Of a stretch of 64,000 nt of DNA, positions 23,013-36,099 are shown in pieces. Positions within the stretch are counted from its first letter, which is position 1. Each line of letters begins with the position of its first letter. The position numbers and the translations under genes were made by a program. This DNA comes from Thermothelomyces thermophilus ATCC 42464 (taxonomy: Eukaryota; Ascomycota; Sordariomycetes; Sordariales; Chaetomiaceae): the NCBI RefSeq assembly GCF_000226095.1, contig NC_016475.1, positions 620,001 to 684,000 of the forward strand, read 5' to 3'. The notes below the pieces were generated by a model. That model worked only from the letters and a program-made list of their open reading frames with translations. It ran no database searches and was not told the origin of the DNA.

Positions 23013-24524
23013 TCAAAGCCAAGCAGCCGCGAAACCAAGGACAGCCGCTCCGGCAACCCCAGTCAGCTTCATCCGTGCCCTAGGCGCACCAGCCGTGACG
23101 GGGATGCCGGTCGACGTCGGATGAACCACGCTGTCGCCCGTCCCGGTGGGTGTGTAGTCCACAGCGGACGAGACTGGCCATGTCACGCTGCTGCTGCTTC
23201 TGCTGCTTCTGTCGATGGGGTAGCATCCCTTACCGCTGCCGGGGCACGAGACGTGCGGGGTCACCACGGACGAGAGCACGGTCGTGCCGGGTCGGCCGTT
23301 CGAGGGCGCCTTGGTGATGGTCGGCTGCGGCGGCGGTGGCGGCGGCTGCTGCCCCTCGGGGGACCACGAGGAGACGGTGATCGTGGATGCGGCGACGGTC
23401 TCGGTCACGATGGTGACGGGGCCGGTTGCGCCGGGCTCGGTGTGGCAGCGGTGCGTGGCCGGGCACGAGGTGACGATCCGCGTGGTGGTTTTATACACGG
23501 TCGAGACGGGCGGCGGCGGCGGAGGGGGGGCCGCCGCCGATGAGGAGGAAGAAACGGGAAAGAAGGAGGAGGAGGAGGAGGAGGCCGAGGGAGAGGATGG
23601 GCTTCCCGACGCCGACGGGGGAAGGACGGTCGAGAAGGTGGTTGAGTTGGCGAGCGGGGGATGCCAGACCGACTGCGGCGCGGAGGTGGTCGTTTCCCAG
23701 ACGGCAGTCGACGACGTCTCGGACGGCGTCTCCGTGGTGGCCGAGGTCGAAGTCCCCTCGTCGGCCGGCGGGGTCGACGTCGAGCTCACACCTCTGTCCG
23801 CGGCCGCCGTGGAACTGGATGACTCTCCGGTCGTAGTAGTAGGGCTGGGTTCGGGGAGGAGAGTGGGACCGTGGATCTCGGTGTGGCCAGGCCCCTCGTC
23901 CGCCGGAGACGTAGAGCTGGTAGACTGCTCGGTCGTCGCGCTCGGGGGATCTGGGAGTAGAGTGGGACCCGGGATCTTGGTATGGTCGTAGCCCTCATCC
24001 GTGGACGTCGAGCGGGTAGACTACTCAGTCGTCGCGCTCGGGGGCTCTGGGAGTAGAGTGGGACCCGGGATCTCCGTGTGGTCGTAAACGTCCTCCGTGG
24101 TTGTGGAGCTGGTTGACTCCTCGGCGGTGTTTGTCGGGTCCGGCAAGGGGGCCATGTCATCGGACGAGGTGGGTGTCGGATCCGGTAGCGGGGCCACACC
24201 ATCGTCGTCGGATGAGGTGGTCGAGGTGGCAAATGTGGTCTCGCTCGCGCCGCCGTTCCCGGTGCAGACAAAGCCATCACGGCAGCAGCCCTCTTCACCG
24301 TCGTCGCCAACCATGCAGCGCGCATCAGGGGGACAGCCACCCTTGTTGCCGGGGCAGCAGATGTGGTCGAAGGGAATGCAGCCCGTTCCACATCTCTGGA
24401 GGCCCAACTCGCTACAGGACTGGGCCATGTCGCCGTCGTTGCGGCGGAGAAAGAACGAAGACGAGGAACGGCCGGCAAGGGCCAGAGCGGGCAAGACGCC
24501 CAGGAATATTATAAATTTGTGCAT
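23013..24524 (-). pseudogene. GPI-anchored Ser/Thr-rich wall protein gene with one in-frame stop
   Basis: One open frame of 504 codons, broken only by a TAG at 24023-24021. The protein starts with a signal peptide (MHKFIIFLGVLPALALA). A Cys-rich module of eight or more cysteines (CSELGLQRCGTGCIPFDHICC and following, residues about 37-90) comes next, then a long Ser/Thr/Pro-rich stalk and a hydrophobic C-terminus (GVAGAAVLGFAAAWL) fit for a GPI anchor. The stalk holds three imperfect 32-33-residue repeats around HTEIPGPTLLPEPPSATTE. The stop replaces the Gln (CAG) found at the same place in the second repeat. Either the allele makes a 167-residue secreted truncated form, or it is a pseudogene, or the stop is a sequencing error. 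Everything beyond it stays in frame, so the lesion is young. Confidence 0.72.
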
Positions 24525-27500
24525 TTTTATTTTTTGTTAAAAAAATGAGCGTAACTAGTTGATCGCAAACCTAAAGTTAAATGAGCGTGGGAGTCCCAAA
24601 GGACAGAAACGAGCGACTGGGTTCGAAGACGCTGTGTGCCAGGAAACGGGGAGAGGAGTGGAAGACGGAAAATAATTTTAAATTCAAACGGAAGAGGTCA
24701 TGACTGGGACGATCATCAGCCCTCCCAGGCTGTCTTTGTAATGTCCACGAGCCGCAACGGGCAACGGGGGCATCATCTAGCCGGGACCGAACGTGGTGTC
24801 TGGGTCGATGAGGATACAACGCCAAGTCCGCATGTTTTGTTCTGGGAGGAACGGCACGGGGCATGGCCTAATTTCTTCAGGGGTCGAAGCTCTCAGCTCG
24901 ACGACCAGCCAAATGGCAGACCCTTGCTACAATTTCGAGATCGACACAGAACGCCTAACTACTCTCAGCGCCTGCGGTTCCGCGGTGATGTTTTTGGCAA
25001 ACACGAAATGAGGTGGCATGCGCGTTTTGAGGGTTAAACAATGTTGGGATCTTGTGTGCGTTAATATGACCAATTGGGACTTGGACGTTATAGGCAAGCT
25101 GCCCGAGCGAAGTCAAGCCCACACCGCGCCGTTGCCGTAGCTTCTGGCTCTGCAGGAAGAGAATTTGAACGGGCAAAGATGAATGAACAGAATTAATCCA
25201 CCTCAGAAATTGGAGAATTCAGTCCTGATTGACTGTTCCACTCATAATTAATACTCCGTATATAGGACCCTAAAACTGTGATCGCCCATGTCAGGGAACA
25301 CAAGCCTTTACGTTCCCAAGGTAAACACAACACGGCTGACATGGGACTCGGAGCAATTCAGATCGGGTTTACCCGAGCGTTAATTACCATTTCCATCATC
25401 CATGCCAACCAAGAAAACCACCTCGCCACGGCTCATTTCAGGCAACCTCAGCCCTGCACTCTCCCAAGCGTCCCATTTCACCCGAGTCTTCCAAATCCCA
25501 AGCGGAAATGAAAAGTCTGGCGACAATGAAAAACAATCAAAGCACGTATATATTTCCCTTTCCTTTTCAGTTTCTTTTGTTTACGTTGCATGATCAACGC
25601 AAGGGTAGAGGGTGATCCGAAGGGGGCCTGATGGAAGATGGTTCCAGTAGATGGAAGAAAGTTTGTAAGTTCAAAATAGTTCAAAAGTGCGATATCTTCT
25701 TCCTACATATACTGGCCCTGTGGCTCTGTATAAGTAGAGGGTAGGAACAAAGAACCCTCCGTTTGCCAGTCCGTTTGCCAGATCCACAGGGCTTATCTAA
25801 CCTCACATGACAAACGCGTCCGCAGACAAACGAACTGTATCAGGGCCACTCAGAGAAATAGTGGTGGGCGACTCTCACGCGAGGTAAATATTTAGAAAGG
25901 GGAGCTGGAGGTTTCAAACTCGGCGCATCAATGTGTATGTTCATGTCCAGGTATATACCATACTCTCGGGTACCTGTTATCCGTATAGTCAGGTAATTAG
26001 TTACATACACCGGGCGGGAGGCAACTGTTCCTTTTCAAGAATCACCCAACCACTCCCGCCAGCCGCACCAGCTGCCTGAGGAAATGGAGGGTATGATGCC
26101 TAATTCAACCGGGACCACTCTCTTGAATCACTATTACCTTGAGGGAAGCGGCTGGTGACTGGAACACTAATAAAATCTCGCCGAGCAGCTTTATATTTGC
26201 AGCTAATTAGTACTCCAATGTTGCCCCTTCCAGCTTTCGTCGTCCAAGATCCTGGGCCAGCCGAGATGCGGCTTGCTCAAAACTTCAGCCTCACGTGCAT
26301 GAAGCACCTATTTCAAGAAGGAAATATCCCCGTACTCGACCCTCACAGTTGGGCCATTGCGGGTATGCCCCAGCGGGCCGCTCCGCCCGGGCGAAAGCAC
26401 GAAAGGATCTCCGCAACCGTACGATGGCGCAGCCCATTCCTTCCTAAAACACGGGCAACTCATCCCGTAGAACCTTTGCGGGTTTGTGTAATTGATCGCG
26501 CATGTATGTACACACAAAGGTATAGGCTGACGTCTCACCTCAGCTATTAATTAGGGGCACCGATTCCAATGGTGCTTATGCTAGCCTCTATTTTTCAACG
26601 GCCTCCACAAGCTCCTGGCTTCCCAGGAATCTTTGTAGATGATGAGCTCGGCCTACTCTTTCTGGCTTCCCCCCCCCCCCCCCCCAAACTTGCAATTCAA
26701 GAGCGCATATCAAGTAGTACTCTCGTCGGTCTTACCCTGCTCCTCCGGCACATCTACGCATTATTAATCAAGGCGCTCAAATCCACTACAGTCGAACTCG
26801 GTCAGTTCGACGCCGATGTTGTTGTGGGACATCTCGTCGGCTTGGGAAAACGATGCTTCCGGAGTGCCTGTGCTCCCGGTGGTCGTCTCCATAGCGGGAA
26901 GGCCATTAGGTTCAAGAAAAAGCGAGGAGATGCGAGTATGATGTTGTTTCTGTTACGCCGTTGGTGTGGAATTAACGCTCTTGGTCCGTGTTTTAATTAT
27001 AGCACAGCCATCTTGGCCTACAGCCGAGGTGACCAGTTCAAACAGCCCTGAAGGGGACAAGGCCTCAATTGATTCCCGGGGAGGGCGTCTCTTGGCAATA
27101 TATGCCTCCATACACTTACACTTTTAGGTTGATAGCACTAACGGGCGCTTTCCCTGGTTCACGGCTGTCATCGAGTGTTCGTGTGCTCTGTGTATTCAAT
27201 CATCTAATTAGAGAAGCAGTGCGATGCAATGCATAAGCGTGAAGAGGATCCTGAAGCGAATTACAGGGGATACCAAAGTTTGTCTATCAGACGCCGGATC
27301 GATTAGAGGTCTCACAGGGTGCGGTGGGCATGCTGGAGCTGGATACTGGCCGCCTCGGACGTTTGGCGTCTTGAGCCCATGGCGAGGATGGGACCCCGAT
27401 ACCCAAGCCGCTTAGCTTGGTTTCGAAGGCCATGCGCAGTCACAGACAACTTAAAATCGGAGCTGATTTCGTAAGAAGACAGCGGTGCAATTAGGTAGAG

Positions 27501-28534
27501 CACAATGCATGCCAGTCATTGCGCCGATACCGCTGAGCGTCGATCAGGGCTGGTGAGGGCTCTCGTGTCTCTGGCTCGGAAACGATCTCGTTTGTCTCAG
27601 CAACCTCGAGACCTTGGTAGCTCGCTGTTTCGTTCTCCGCAGCCAAAAGTTTCCATTTGCTTGGTAGTTTCTGTTTCCAACACAGCACGGGCGGGGTTCT
27701 CGCCATCTTGGGGCTCAATGATGCCATAATTACACCTCCGGCAGATCGGTGTCCTTGGCGTGGGGGCTGCGGGACGGAATCTCACAACCTCCAGATTTAG
27801 TTTGTAGATCTTATTGATCTAGAAGAGTGTCGACAACGTCTTGGGATTGCTTTGCGTCCCGAGATGCATGTGATATTGGCTTGGTGGGGGGCTGATGCCC
27901 CCTACTCCGTACATCGCCGACCATACCTCCTCAGCTTTCACCCCTCATTCTCGTACGGCGGAGACTGTTTACGCAATTCCAAGAGCAAGACGCTAATCAG
28001 TCATTATTACCGCGACTTGCGTGACGATGCAAGCCTAATCCGCCAACAAATGGCAGTGGGGTTCGCGCACACGATGGATCGCGTCGAGCTCAAGGAGCTA
28101 AGCCTGGATGAGCGGGGAAGCTAGCGATCAGACAGCAACCAAGTCTCGGAACCAGCAATTAGCCCCCCCAAGTACTCAATGCACTCGATGAAGATTGGAT
28201 ACTCATGGTAGGTTCTGGTAATACCGGGCCCTCATTGTGGTCGGCGATCCTGATGATGAAATCTCAGTAGTTTTGTGCGCAATGTACTAGATACTGAGGA
28301 CATGATGAGGAGCAAAGGAGAAAGATAAAATCAATGGTTGCCTCAAAGGCTCGCCGTGTGACCCCATTGTGGAAGAGTACGGACAGCATTGGGACAATAT
28401 TCTTTCGCACAAACATCCCTCGCCGCGTCCCTAGAGTTCAGCCCCTGGAAGCAACCCCGCGCATCGCAGTGCTCCGAGTCTCCAAGGTCCAGGCAGACCT
28501 AAAGTTTTTTTTTTTTTTTTATATATATATAGCC
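24525..28534. other. Gene-free region of 4 kb
   Basis: No supported gene. It holds eight TAATTA copies (25245, 25381, 25994, 26204, 26548, 26994, 27205, 27727), two TACTCCGTA motifs (25252, 27903), a C17 run (26669-26685), a 12-bp tandem duplication TCCGTTTGCCAG at 25758-25781, and a TATA-like TGTATAAGTAGAG at 25726. The longest open frame (26569-27051) crosses the C-run and looks random. Base composition is unlike the RIP blocks. Confidence 0.55.
28503..28531 (+). promoter_or_regulatory. T-run and (AT)5 tract directly before the start codon
   Basis: A run of T (28505-28520) followed by ATATATATATA ends three bases before the ATG context AGCCATGG at 28535. Such tracts exclude nucleosomes and may hold the TATA or initiation region with a very short leader. 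Function is inferred from position only. Confidence 0.35.
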
Positions 28535-30037
28535 ATGGCGACCACTGAGGTGCCGGTGCATAGCAAGGCTCCTGCAAGTACGGACCCCGCGGTCTACCAG
28601 GAATACGAATCGAAATGGTCGACGTATCCCACCGACGCTGAGGGTTGGCTCCAGCGCGCGCGGGACGTAGCCGCCGTGCTGGCTGTGGATGCAGCCGCGC
28701 GTGAGAAGGCCAACAAATCGCCCAGGGCAGAAGTGGCCCTCCTTAAGCATTCCGGCCTGCTGCGGATTCTCGGCCCCAAGAAGTACGGGGGCGGCGAGCA
28801 GTCATGGAGCGTGGCATACAAGGCGATCCGCGAGGTTGCCAAGGGAGATGGGTATGGACGTACCCTGACCTTAACGGACTGATAACGTCGATGGTGTGGA
28901 CTAACCCTTCCGCAGATCTATAGGGATGCTCTTGGGCTACCACCTTCTCTGGTCACGCACCGCCAATGTGGTCGGCAACGATGAGCAGGCGGACCGGCTG
29001 CAGAAACTCATCATCGAGAACAACTACTACGTCGGCGGCGCCGTCAACCCGCGCGACAGTGACCTCAAGATCACCTATGACGACGAGAAGATCACGTACA
29101 ACGGCTTCAAGAACTTCACCACAGGCGCCGCCGTCTCTGACCTGATCGTTCTCGAGGGCGCCGTGGAGGGACGCCCCCCAGAGGAACACATCTTCGCCAT
29201 TGTCCCGACGGCCCAGGCGGGCATCATCTTCAGCTACAACTGGGACAATATCGGACTGCGCTTGACCGAGTCGGGTGCTGCCAAGATCGAGAATGTGTCC
29301 GCACCGTGGGCAGATGCTCTCGGGTGGGATCCAGCGACCAAGAAGCCCGATCCGGCAGTGCTAGGGATTGCCTTCCCGTCACTGCTGCTGCCTAGGTATG
29401 TCCTGCGAAGTCGGACACGACGATAGGCGCATCTGCTGACACGCCGCATAGCATCCAGCTCGTCTTTAGCAACTTCTACCTCGGCATAGCCATTGGCGCG
29501 CTGGAGTTTGCCAAGCAGTACACCGTCCGCCACACTCGACCATGGCCGTACGGCGGCGAGGTAAGTCGGCTACGTTTCTCTTCCCCTCCACCGGCCGCAA
29601 CAAACATGTACCCAACTCTAACCCCCCTGCAGAACAAATCCGCTGCGACCGACGAGTTCTATATCCTCTCCACCTACGGCAACTTCTTCGCGCACCTGCG
29701 CGCGGCCGAGGCACTCGCCGACAAGGCCGGCGAGGAGGCCGACAGGATTTTTGCCACGTACGGGAACAACCGGGCGGCACTGACGGCCCGGGAGCGGGGC
29801 GACTGGGCCGAGTGGGTGGCCAGCATCAAGGTGGTGGCGACCGACACGGGCCTGCGGGTGACGTCGGGCGTCTTCGAGGTGACAGGCGCCCGGGCGACGG
29901 CGAGCAAGGTCGGGCTCGACCGGTTCTGGCGCGACATCCGCACGCACACACTGCACGACCCGGTGGCGTACAAGAACCGCGAGCTGGGGAGGTACTTCTT
30001 GCTGGACCAGGTGCCGGAGCCGACGTGGTATACGTAA
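28535..30037 (+). CDS. DszC-like flavin-dependent monooxygenase (acyl-CoA dehydrogenase fold)
   Basis: Four exons (28535-28851, 28916-29395, 29452-29560, 29633-30037) encode 436 residues. The acyl-CoA dehydrogenase N-terminal helices contain LLKHSGLLRILGPKKYGGG, the central beta domain contains NPRDSDLKI and FTTGAAVSD, and the C-terminal helical bundle contains LGIAIGALEFAKQYT and TYGNNRAALTARERGDW. This arrangement is that of DszC/NdmC-type group D flavin monooxygenases, known in bacteria for dibenzothiophene and other S- or N-oxidation with reduced FMN. In fungi such proteins are annotated as desulfurisation-family, with unknown substrates. No flavin reductase sits beside it. The start ATG has a good context (AGCCATGG) and follows a T-run and (AT)5 directly. 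True acyl-CoA dehydrogenase activity is less likely. Confidence 0.85.
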
Positions 30038-31780
30038 AAGAAGAAAGATGCGAAGCGAATGAGTGGATTAGGTATCGGCCGGCGAGAAGCGTCTTACGTA
30101 CCGAATCTCTCATATATCCAATTATGTCTGCTCAAATTTCCCTTCTTTGCATCACCGGCTTTGTCAGCCATGCATTGACCCGACGACAAAAGACAAGGGA
30201 GAAAGGAAAAAAAAGAAAAAAATAGCCGTAAAAGGCCGAAGCAACAATGCAGAAGCAACAATGCAGAAGCTTGGACCGCACTATCTTTAGGTAGTAGTGT
30301 ATGAGGTACCCAACTCCGAAGGCTGGGTCATTTCCGGAATCCACAGCAAATAGTCCGAAACCGTGAAGCGAACCAGGTTAAATGGCGGCCACCACGCGAG
30401 TTTTCCGATAACAATGTACATACTGCGTAAAACGTGGCCAGCACGGGTCGCGCCGGAGGCGATCAGCAAGCTTGGCAAGCTAACCTCTATGAAACGTCCT
30501 TCCCCTCCTTGTTTCAGCGGCCCTGCAGTTGTCGCCCTCATCTCGGGTCACGCCAAGCGGTCGCTGCCCAGAGGCCTGGAATCTGGATTTTGCGGGGGTC
30601 CGTGTAGCTAGCATCTCGGCGTGCAATCAGAAAGTCGTCCGGGACATTTGCGCGATGCTGTCAGGGTGCCAATGTGCGCAGGGTCCGCCCACTGCAGGCA
30701 TAGTTCTGCGCATCATGTTTCGGTTGAACGGTTTCTCATGGCCCGCTTGCACTCCCGCTGTGCAACCGAGGGATGTTGCAGCCTGATCCTCATCGTCAAG
30801 TTTCATCGCCCTGTTACCAGCGCAACCCCAAACCCCAAAATCGGAGACCGAACGGAAAGCCCGCCGAGTGAAAGCTGGTCCGGGCGCCTGAACTCAGCCC
30901 GGGTTCTTCAGGCAGGCCAATCATCGACCGCGCACAGTGGGGTTGGTTAATGAACAGGCGCCCTGGGCGCCTGCCACCCCCAGAGGAGCACGAGGGCTCG
31001 ACGGCGAGCTCGCAATCCGCAATCAACGCAACCAACCTCATTTCTCCATTACATGAGGCTTCTCAAATACAGCGTCGCGACGAAGCAACTGCCGTCGCGC
31101 CCTCATCCCCCCCTGCCGGGCTGCGGCACTACCGACAATAGACGTCTCTTTTTTTCCTGCTCCTCAACTCTCTTCGGTCGTCTTGTAATTTTAGCATTAT
31201 TTGCATTCGACCTAGGTTTCTGTTGTACGTTGCCCCTTCTCCGATCGCCGGTTCGTAGACGGTCGGTCGGTCGTCCCGCCGAAATATCGCAGATCTCTCC
31301 CTCCCCCGGTCGTTGATCCAAACCTTCAACGTCGAGTCAACACCTTCCCCATCGCAAGCCCTCTGGCCCTTTCACTCTGGGTTCGACTCCTGTCATACTT
31401 CCTCGCTTTACACATCTCCCACATCGTGTTGGCATCAAGCGGCATCACCCCCACTTTCACCTCCCCACCAAACTCCCTCGCTAATCATTTCGACCCCGCC
31501 AGATCCCTAGACATTGAGATACCCGTCCGTTTCAACGGACCAATTTTCAGCTTCTGCATCGTCGCCGGATCACGTACACTCAACGTCTTCGCGACCGGTC
31601 CGCTCCTGGTCTTCGCCTGGTAACGCCGCGCAAGCCGCCCCCGTCCGTTCCCACCACCAATTCAACCCTCGTATGCGATTGCCGGGCACGCGCGATTTCC
31701 CCCGGAACCCCACCATCGCACCCTATTGTCAGCGCCCACTCTCCGGTGCCGTCACATAGAACCATCGAGCGTCGCCCAAC
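30038..31780. other. Intergenic and long 5' leader of the SAPS gene
   Basis: A spacer of 1.74 kb. It contains a 14-bp tandem duplication (GAAGCAACAATGCA) at 30239-30266 and a pyrimidine-rich C/T tract (about 31130-31500), common in leaders of highly expressed fungal genes. No gene is supported. Confidence 0.5.
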
Positions 31781-34700
31781 ATGTTCTGGAGATTTGGCGG
31801 TTACGCCAATGTCTCCACCATCGACACGATTCTTGAGCGGGACAACTTTGAACTCGAGGAGCTCCTTGACGAGAGCGACCTGGTGCAGGAGCTGAAGCAG
31901 CACAATGCACGCCTCGTGGAATACCTCCGGGATCCTCAAGTGCTCGAGAAGTTGTTGAGATACGTCGTCGCACCTAAGCTCGAACCGGTCGCCTCGCCCG
32001 ACGATGAGGAGGAGGACGAAGACGGCGACGAAAAGGCCAAGAACGCCTTGCGAGCGTCCACCGCCTCCGAAGGTTCTTCGAGAGCCGACGACACCAGCCG
32101 GGAGGATAGGGAAAAGAAGCGAAATCGCTACGCCCTCATCTCCACCGAGATCTTGTCCTCGGACACTTGGTCAATGTATGATGCGCTCATGGAGAGCAAG
32201 CCGCTTCTCCGTGATTTCTGGCAATTTTTGAAGCGCGACGCCCCGCTCGACCCCCTTCAAGCCAGCTATTTCACAAAGGTCAACGAATCGCTGTTTGACA
32301 AGAAAACGGAGGAAATGTTGGACCTACTCAAGTCGATGGATGGCGCGGTGCAGGACATCTTGCGACACGTGGAGTGTCCCATGATCATGGACCTCTTGCT
32401 CAAGATCATCAGCCTGGAACGTACCGAGAGCGGCCAGGGCATCGTTGAGGTACGCGTTAACCCTCTACTGTCGTGGTGTGCCAGGACTAACAAAGTCATC
32501 CGTTCTCTTTGCACAGTGGCTTTACACCCAGAATGTCATGTCGGCTCTCGTATCCTTTCTCAGCCCGGAGCATAGTTGGGCCACGCAAACTTCTGCAGCC
32601 GACTTCATTAAGGCTATCATCACCGTCTCCGCCAATGCGTCGCAAAACGAGCAGACATGCATTGGCCCAAATGAGCTCACCCGACAGCTGGTCTCGAAGC
32701 CGTGCGTCGAGCAGCTTATTAAGTACATGCTGGGCGGCGGCAACCCCCTAACTTGCGGCGTTGGCATCGTCATTGAGGTCATCAGGAAGAATAACTCAGA
32801 TTACGATCCCGAAGGCGTGGATATCAATGCTCCCCCGTCGAGTCGGGACCCGATCTATCTGGGCACGCTCCTCCGCCTGTTTGCCGAGCACGTTCCCGAT
32901 TTCATGAACCTAATCCTCAATGCGCCAGCCCAGAATCAGCACCTTTCCTCCACTTTTGGCAACAAGATTGAACCGCTTGGGTTTGACCGCTTCAAGACGT
33001 GCGAGCTCATGGCGGAGCTCTTGCATTGCAGCAACATGATGCTGCTCAACGAGCAGGGCGCCGAAGAGTTGATTGCCGCTCGCGACGCACAACGGCATCG
33101 ACTTCGAGCCGAAGGCCAGCTGCTGCCGGTGAGCAATCGCGAACCTGCCCCTGCCGAAGATCTTTCGATGCGAGTTTCACAGTCCTCGGCTTCTGAACAA
33201 GGCCGGAAACTGGAGGTCATGAACGCCACTGTGGAAGACGACGGCTTTGAGGAGGTGTCACATGCCGCAGACGAAGACAATACCCACGGCGTTCTGGAGC
33301 TTCCCGACGCGCCCGCGCAGCCACCTGCTCCACTGGTCGATAAGGACGACGAGGAATTCGTGGACGAGCCCCTAACATCTCCTAACCCGGGCGCGCATGA
33401 TCCGGCGGTTAGGCCTCACCTGCCCAGCAAAGAGGGAGTAGAGACACCGGGACGTGGTGAAGCAAAGACGGACATCCCTGCTACCGGCTCAGCAGTGGAG
33501 AGCCCACAGTCGAAATCCCAAGAGACGCCAGAGCGTGCTCAAGACCTTGGTACACAGGAGCCAGAGCAGGCTGTTAAGACGGATAGTACGCCGCCTGTAT
33601 CGGAAGGGGAAAACGCCGAGAACAAAATCGGGTCGGCAGCGCCAGTTGAGGCTGATTCTACAGCCCACGGAGAGATACAACCTCGCCCAGAGGACATTCC
33701 TGCGCCCTTGTTCTCGAGAGAGAACCGCCAATCAACCTCAGGCGAACCACCATCGTCGGCTGAAGGGGCAAGCGGCACAACCGTGACCGCTAGCCCAGAG
33801 CAAGATCCGAGACTCGATCAAGCAAAGACCGAGGATAGCTCGGCCCCGCAGCCCGCTCAGCCGGGTGGTGATAGTTCTGTCGCCACGGGTGATGCTGCGG
33901 AGCCCGCCCCTAGCGCCCCCGCCCAGCCCAAGCCGGTTGTTGGGGACTTTCTGAAGATGCAGTTCGTCGAGTACCGTGTCGTTCCTACCATTCTGAGCTT
34001 CTTTTTCCGGTACCCGTGGAACAACTTCCTCCACAACGTGGTGTATGACATTGTCCAGCAGGTGTTCAACGGGCCTATGGACAGGGGCTACAACCCCACA
34101 CTCGCCATTAGTTTGTTCGAGGCTGCCGACATTACCAATCAGATCATCAAGGGCCAACTCGCTAGCGAAAAGTCCCAGGCTGAGAGCAAGACACGCATGG
34201 GGTACATGGGCCATCTGACGCTCATCGCGGAGGAGGTTGTTAAATTTACCGAACGCCACCCGCCCGAACTTCTCAGCGAAGTGGTGCTCGAGAAGGTGAT
34301 GGCGCCAGACTGGGTCAATTACGTCGAGGGCGCTCTCGCCGAGACCCGTGAGCGTGATAACGCCATCCTGGGCGGCGTCCGCCCCGAGGTGGCCATGAAC
34401 CGTGCCAGCGGGCAGGGCCTGATGGGCGGCGGTTTCTCCGGTCTGAGCTCTATCGGGCTCGGCGGCGGGGCGTCGAGCGCTCTCGCTGACGCTGGACTCA
34501 ACGGAGGCTCGGACCTTGCTGAGGGCGCCGGCGGCGGTGGAATGGGCCCATTCTCTATCAGCTCTGGAACCCTGATGAGCGGCTTCGGCAGCTCGAGTGA
34601 CGAAGACGATGATGAGGAACAGGACACCGAGGAAGATGTCAACAATGAGGTATGTAACAATACTATTCTTTGAAAACCCTCTTTCTAGCTATGCTCTCCT

Positions 34701-36099
34701 CCCGGACCCGAGCAGGCCACGGCCTGGCCGTGACAAAGGCTCTCTGCCCAGTGGGATATGAACTCGCACAGCGCCATAGATGCACCACCAGGCTACGATC
34801 ACCTTTCGGATGCCGAGAGTGGTCCAACTCCGTATCCTGGGCGGAGACTGGCCAGAGTTCTCCTCATTTCTCCCATGACCGATGTCTCGCTTGGGTGCGA
34901 GGTATTGAGGTCAACCCGCAAAAGCTCTCGTAGTCGAGACTTGTCGGCAATGCTGTCCTCAACACAATTCTGCTGTGAACTTTGCGCATATTTTGAGCAC
35001 CCTCGATGCTGCCGCCGATTTTGGGCTCCTCAATAGCTAATGACGAATTACACAGTTTCGGGCTTACACCGATCCCCTCAACGCCAACCACAATTCCATG
35101 GATCCACCATCCATTCCACCTCCTCCACCTCCGCCCCCACCCCTCAATATCCCCCCTTCACGGGCGCGCCTTCAGCTTGCCGCCCGGTTAGCCATGAATA
35201 AGAAGAATGCTGCTACCGCTGCCGCATCTAACGGGGGCCAAGAAGGCAGCTCTCCCCCCACCGCAGACGATGCCACGGGTTCCGGGGTCTTCAGCCTGCC
35301 CAATACGTCTGCCAGCGAACGCCTGCGAAACCCCTTCGCTGATTACGAGGACGATGATGATGACAATTCTGGCAGCGGAAGCAGCGATGGCGAGCCCGAA
35401 ACGGTAGAAGGCGAGGAGAGCCTGGGCCTGGGCGCGGGCAACTCGACCTGGCATCGCGGTTCCTGGTGGCGGGATGTGGTCCGTGGCTCCCGTGGCAGGC
35501 GCAGGCGATCAGGAAGCCGCGACGAAGGCGATGCTCAAGACATGGAGATTGAACGTTTTGGGGATGGGAGGGACGATGACAGCAGCGACGAGGAGGGCGG
35601 GCGGCGGCTGGCCGACGATGACTACATTGAGGATGAGGAGTTTGGTGACTTCGCAATGCCCGAAGTTGAGGAGCGAACCACAAGCAGCACCGTGTCCGGC
35701 ATCGATCCCTCCCGGAAAAGTATCATCCACAAACCCACGGCAGTCCATCCCACCGCGTCGACGATCAAGAGCAGTGGCATCAGCCCCTTCAGCAGTCTCT
35801 GGCCATTCTCGCGAGAGAAAAGGGAGGGAGAGGAGGCGGCGACGGTGACGACAAAGAGTGAAGGGTCGAACGCCAGCGCGCCCGCGGGGAGCGCGCAGGG
35901 CAACGGGGGCGGCATTACGGAGGAGCCGGTGGAGTTGGCGAAGGAGGAGGAGGAGGAGGAGGCCGTGATTGGCGAGGACGGGAAGAAGATCGATCGGGCT
36001 GTAGAGGCTACCCGGCGAACCAGCATCGAGGACCCAGACGAGGATGAGGTGGATGTCGGGGAGGAAATCATTGTGCACCGCGGTGCTGGGGTCCAGTAG
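31781..36099 (+). CDS. SIT4/PP6 phosphatase-associated protein (SAPS family)
   Basis: Exons 31781-32449, 32517-34649, 34752-34901 and 35056-36099 give about 1331 residues. The N-terminus (MFWRFGGYANVSTIDTILER) and the helical-repeat SAPS domain over about residues 1-500 (EILSSDTWSMYDAL, FLKRDAPLDPLQASYFTKV, LEHPxCP-like HVECPMIMDLLLKII) identify the regulatory subunits of the PP2A-like phosphatase Sit4/PP6, acting in cell-cycle entry, TOR signalling and ion homeostasis. A long disordered Pro/Glu/Ser-rich insert (about 500-690) is followed by a second conserved block (GDFLKMQFVEYRVVPTILSFFF to HLTLIAEEVVKFTERHPPELL). The C-terminus is acidic with polyproline and RNPFADYEDDDDD. The third and fourth exon borders (34902-35055 intron, donor GTATTG) are my best fit and less certain than the rest. 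Confidence 0.9.

Noticed and set aside
23990-24060. A small intron removing the stop in the wall-protein gene
   Set aside because: The only nearby GT-AG combination (about 45 nt) shifts the frame into another stop.
26750-26920. A 42-codon minus-strand frame beginning METTTGSTGTPEASF
   Set aside because: Too short and isolated; acidic composition alone does not support a gene.
26569-27051. A 160-codon plus-strand open frame
   Set aside because: Crosses a C17 run, no homology or splice support, random composition.
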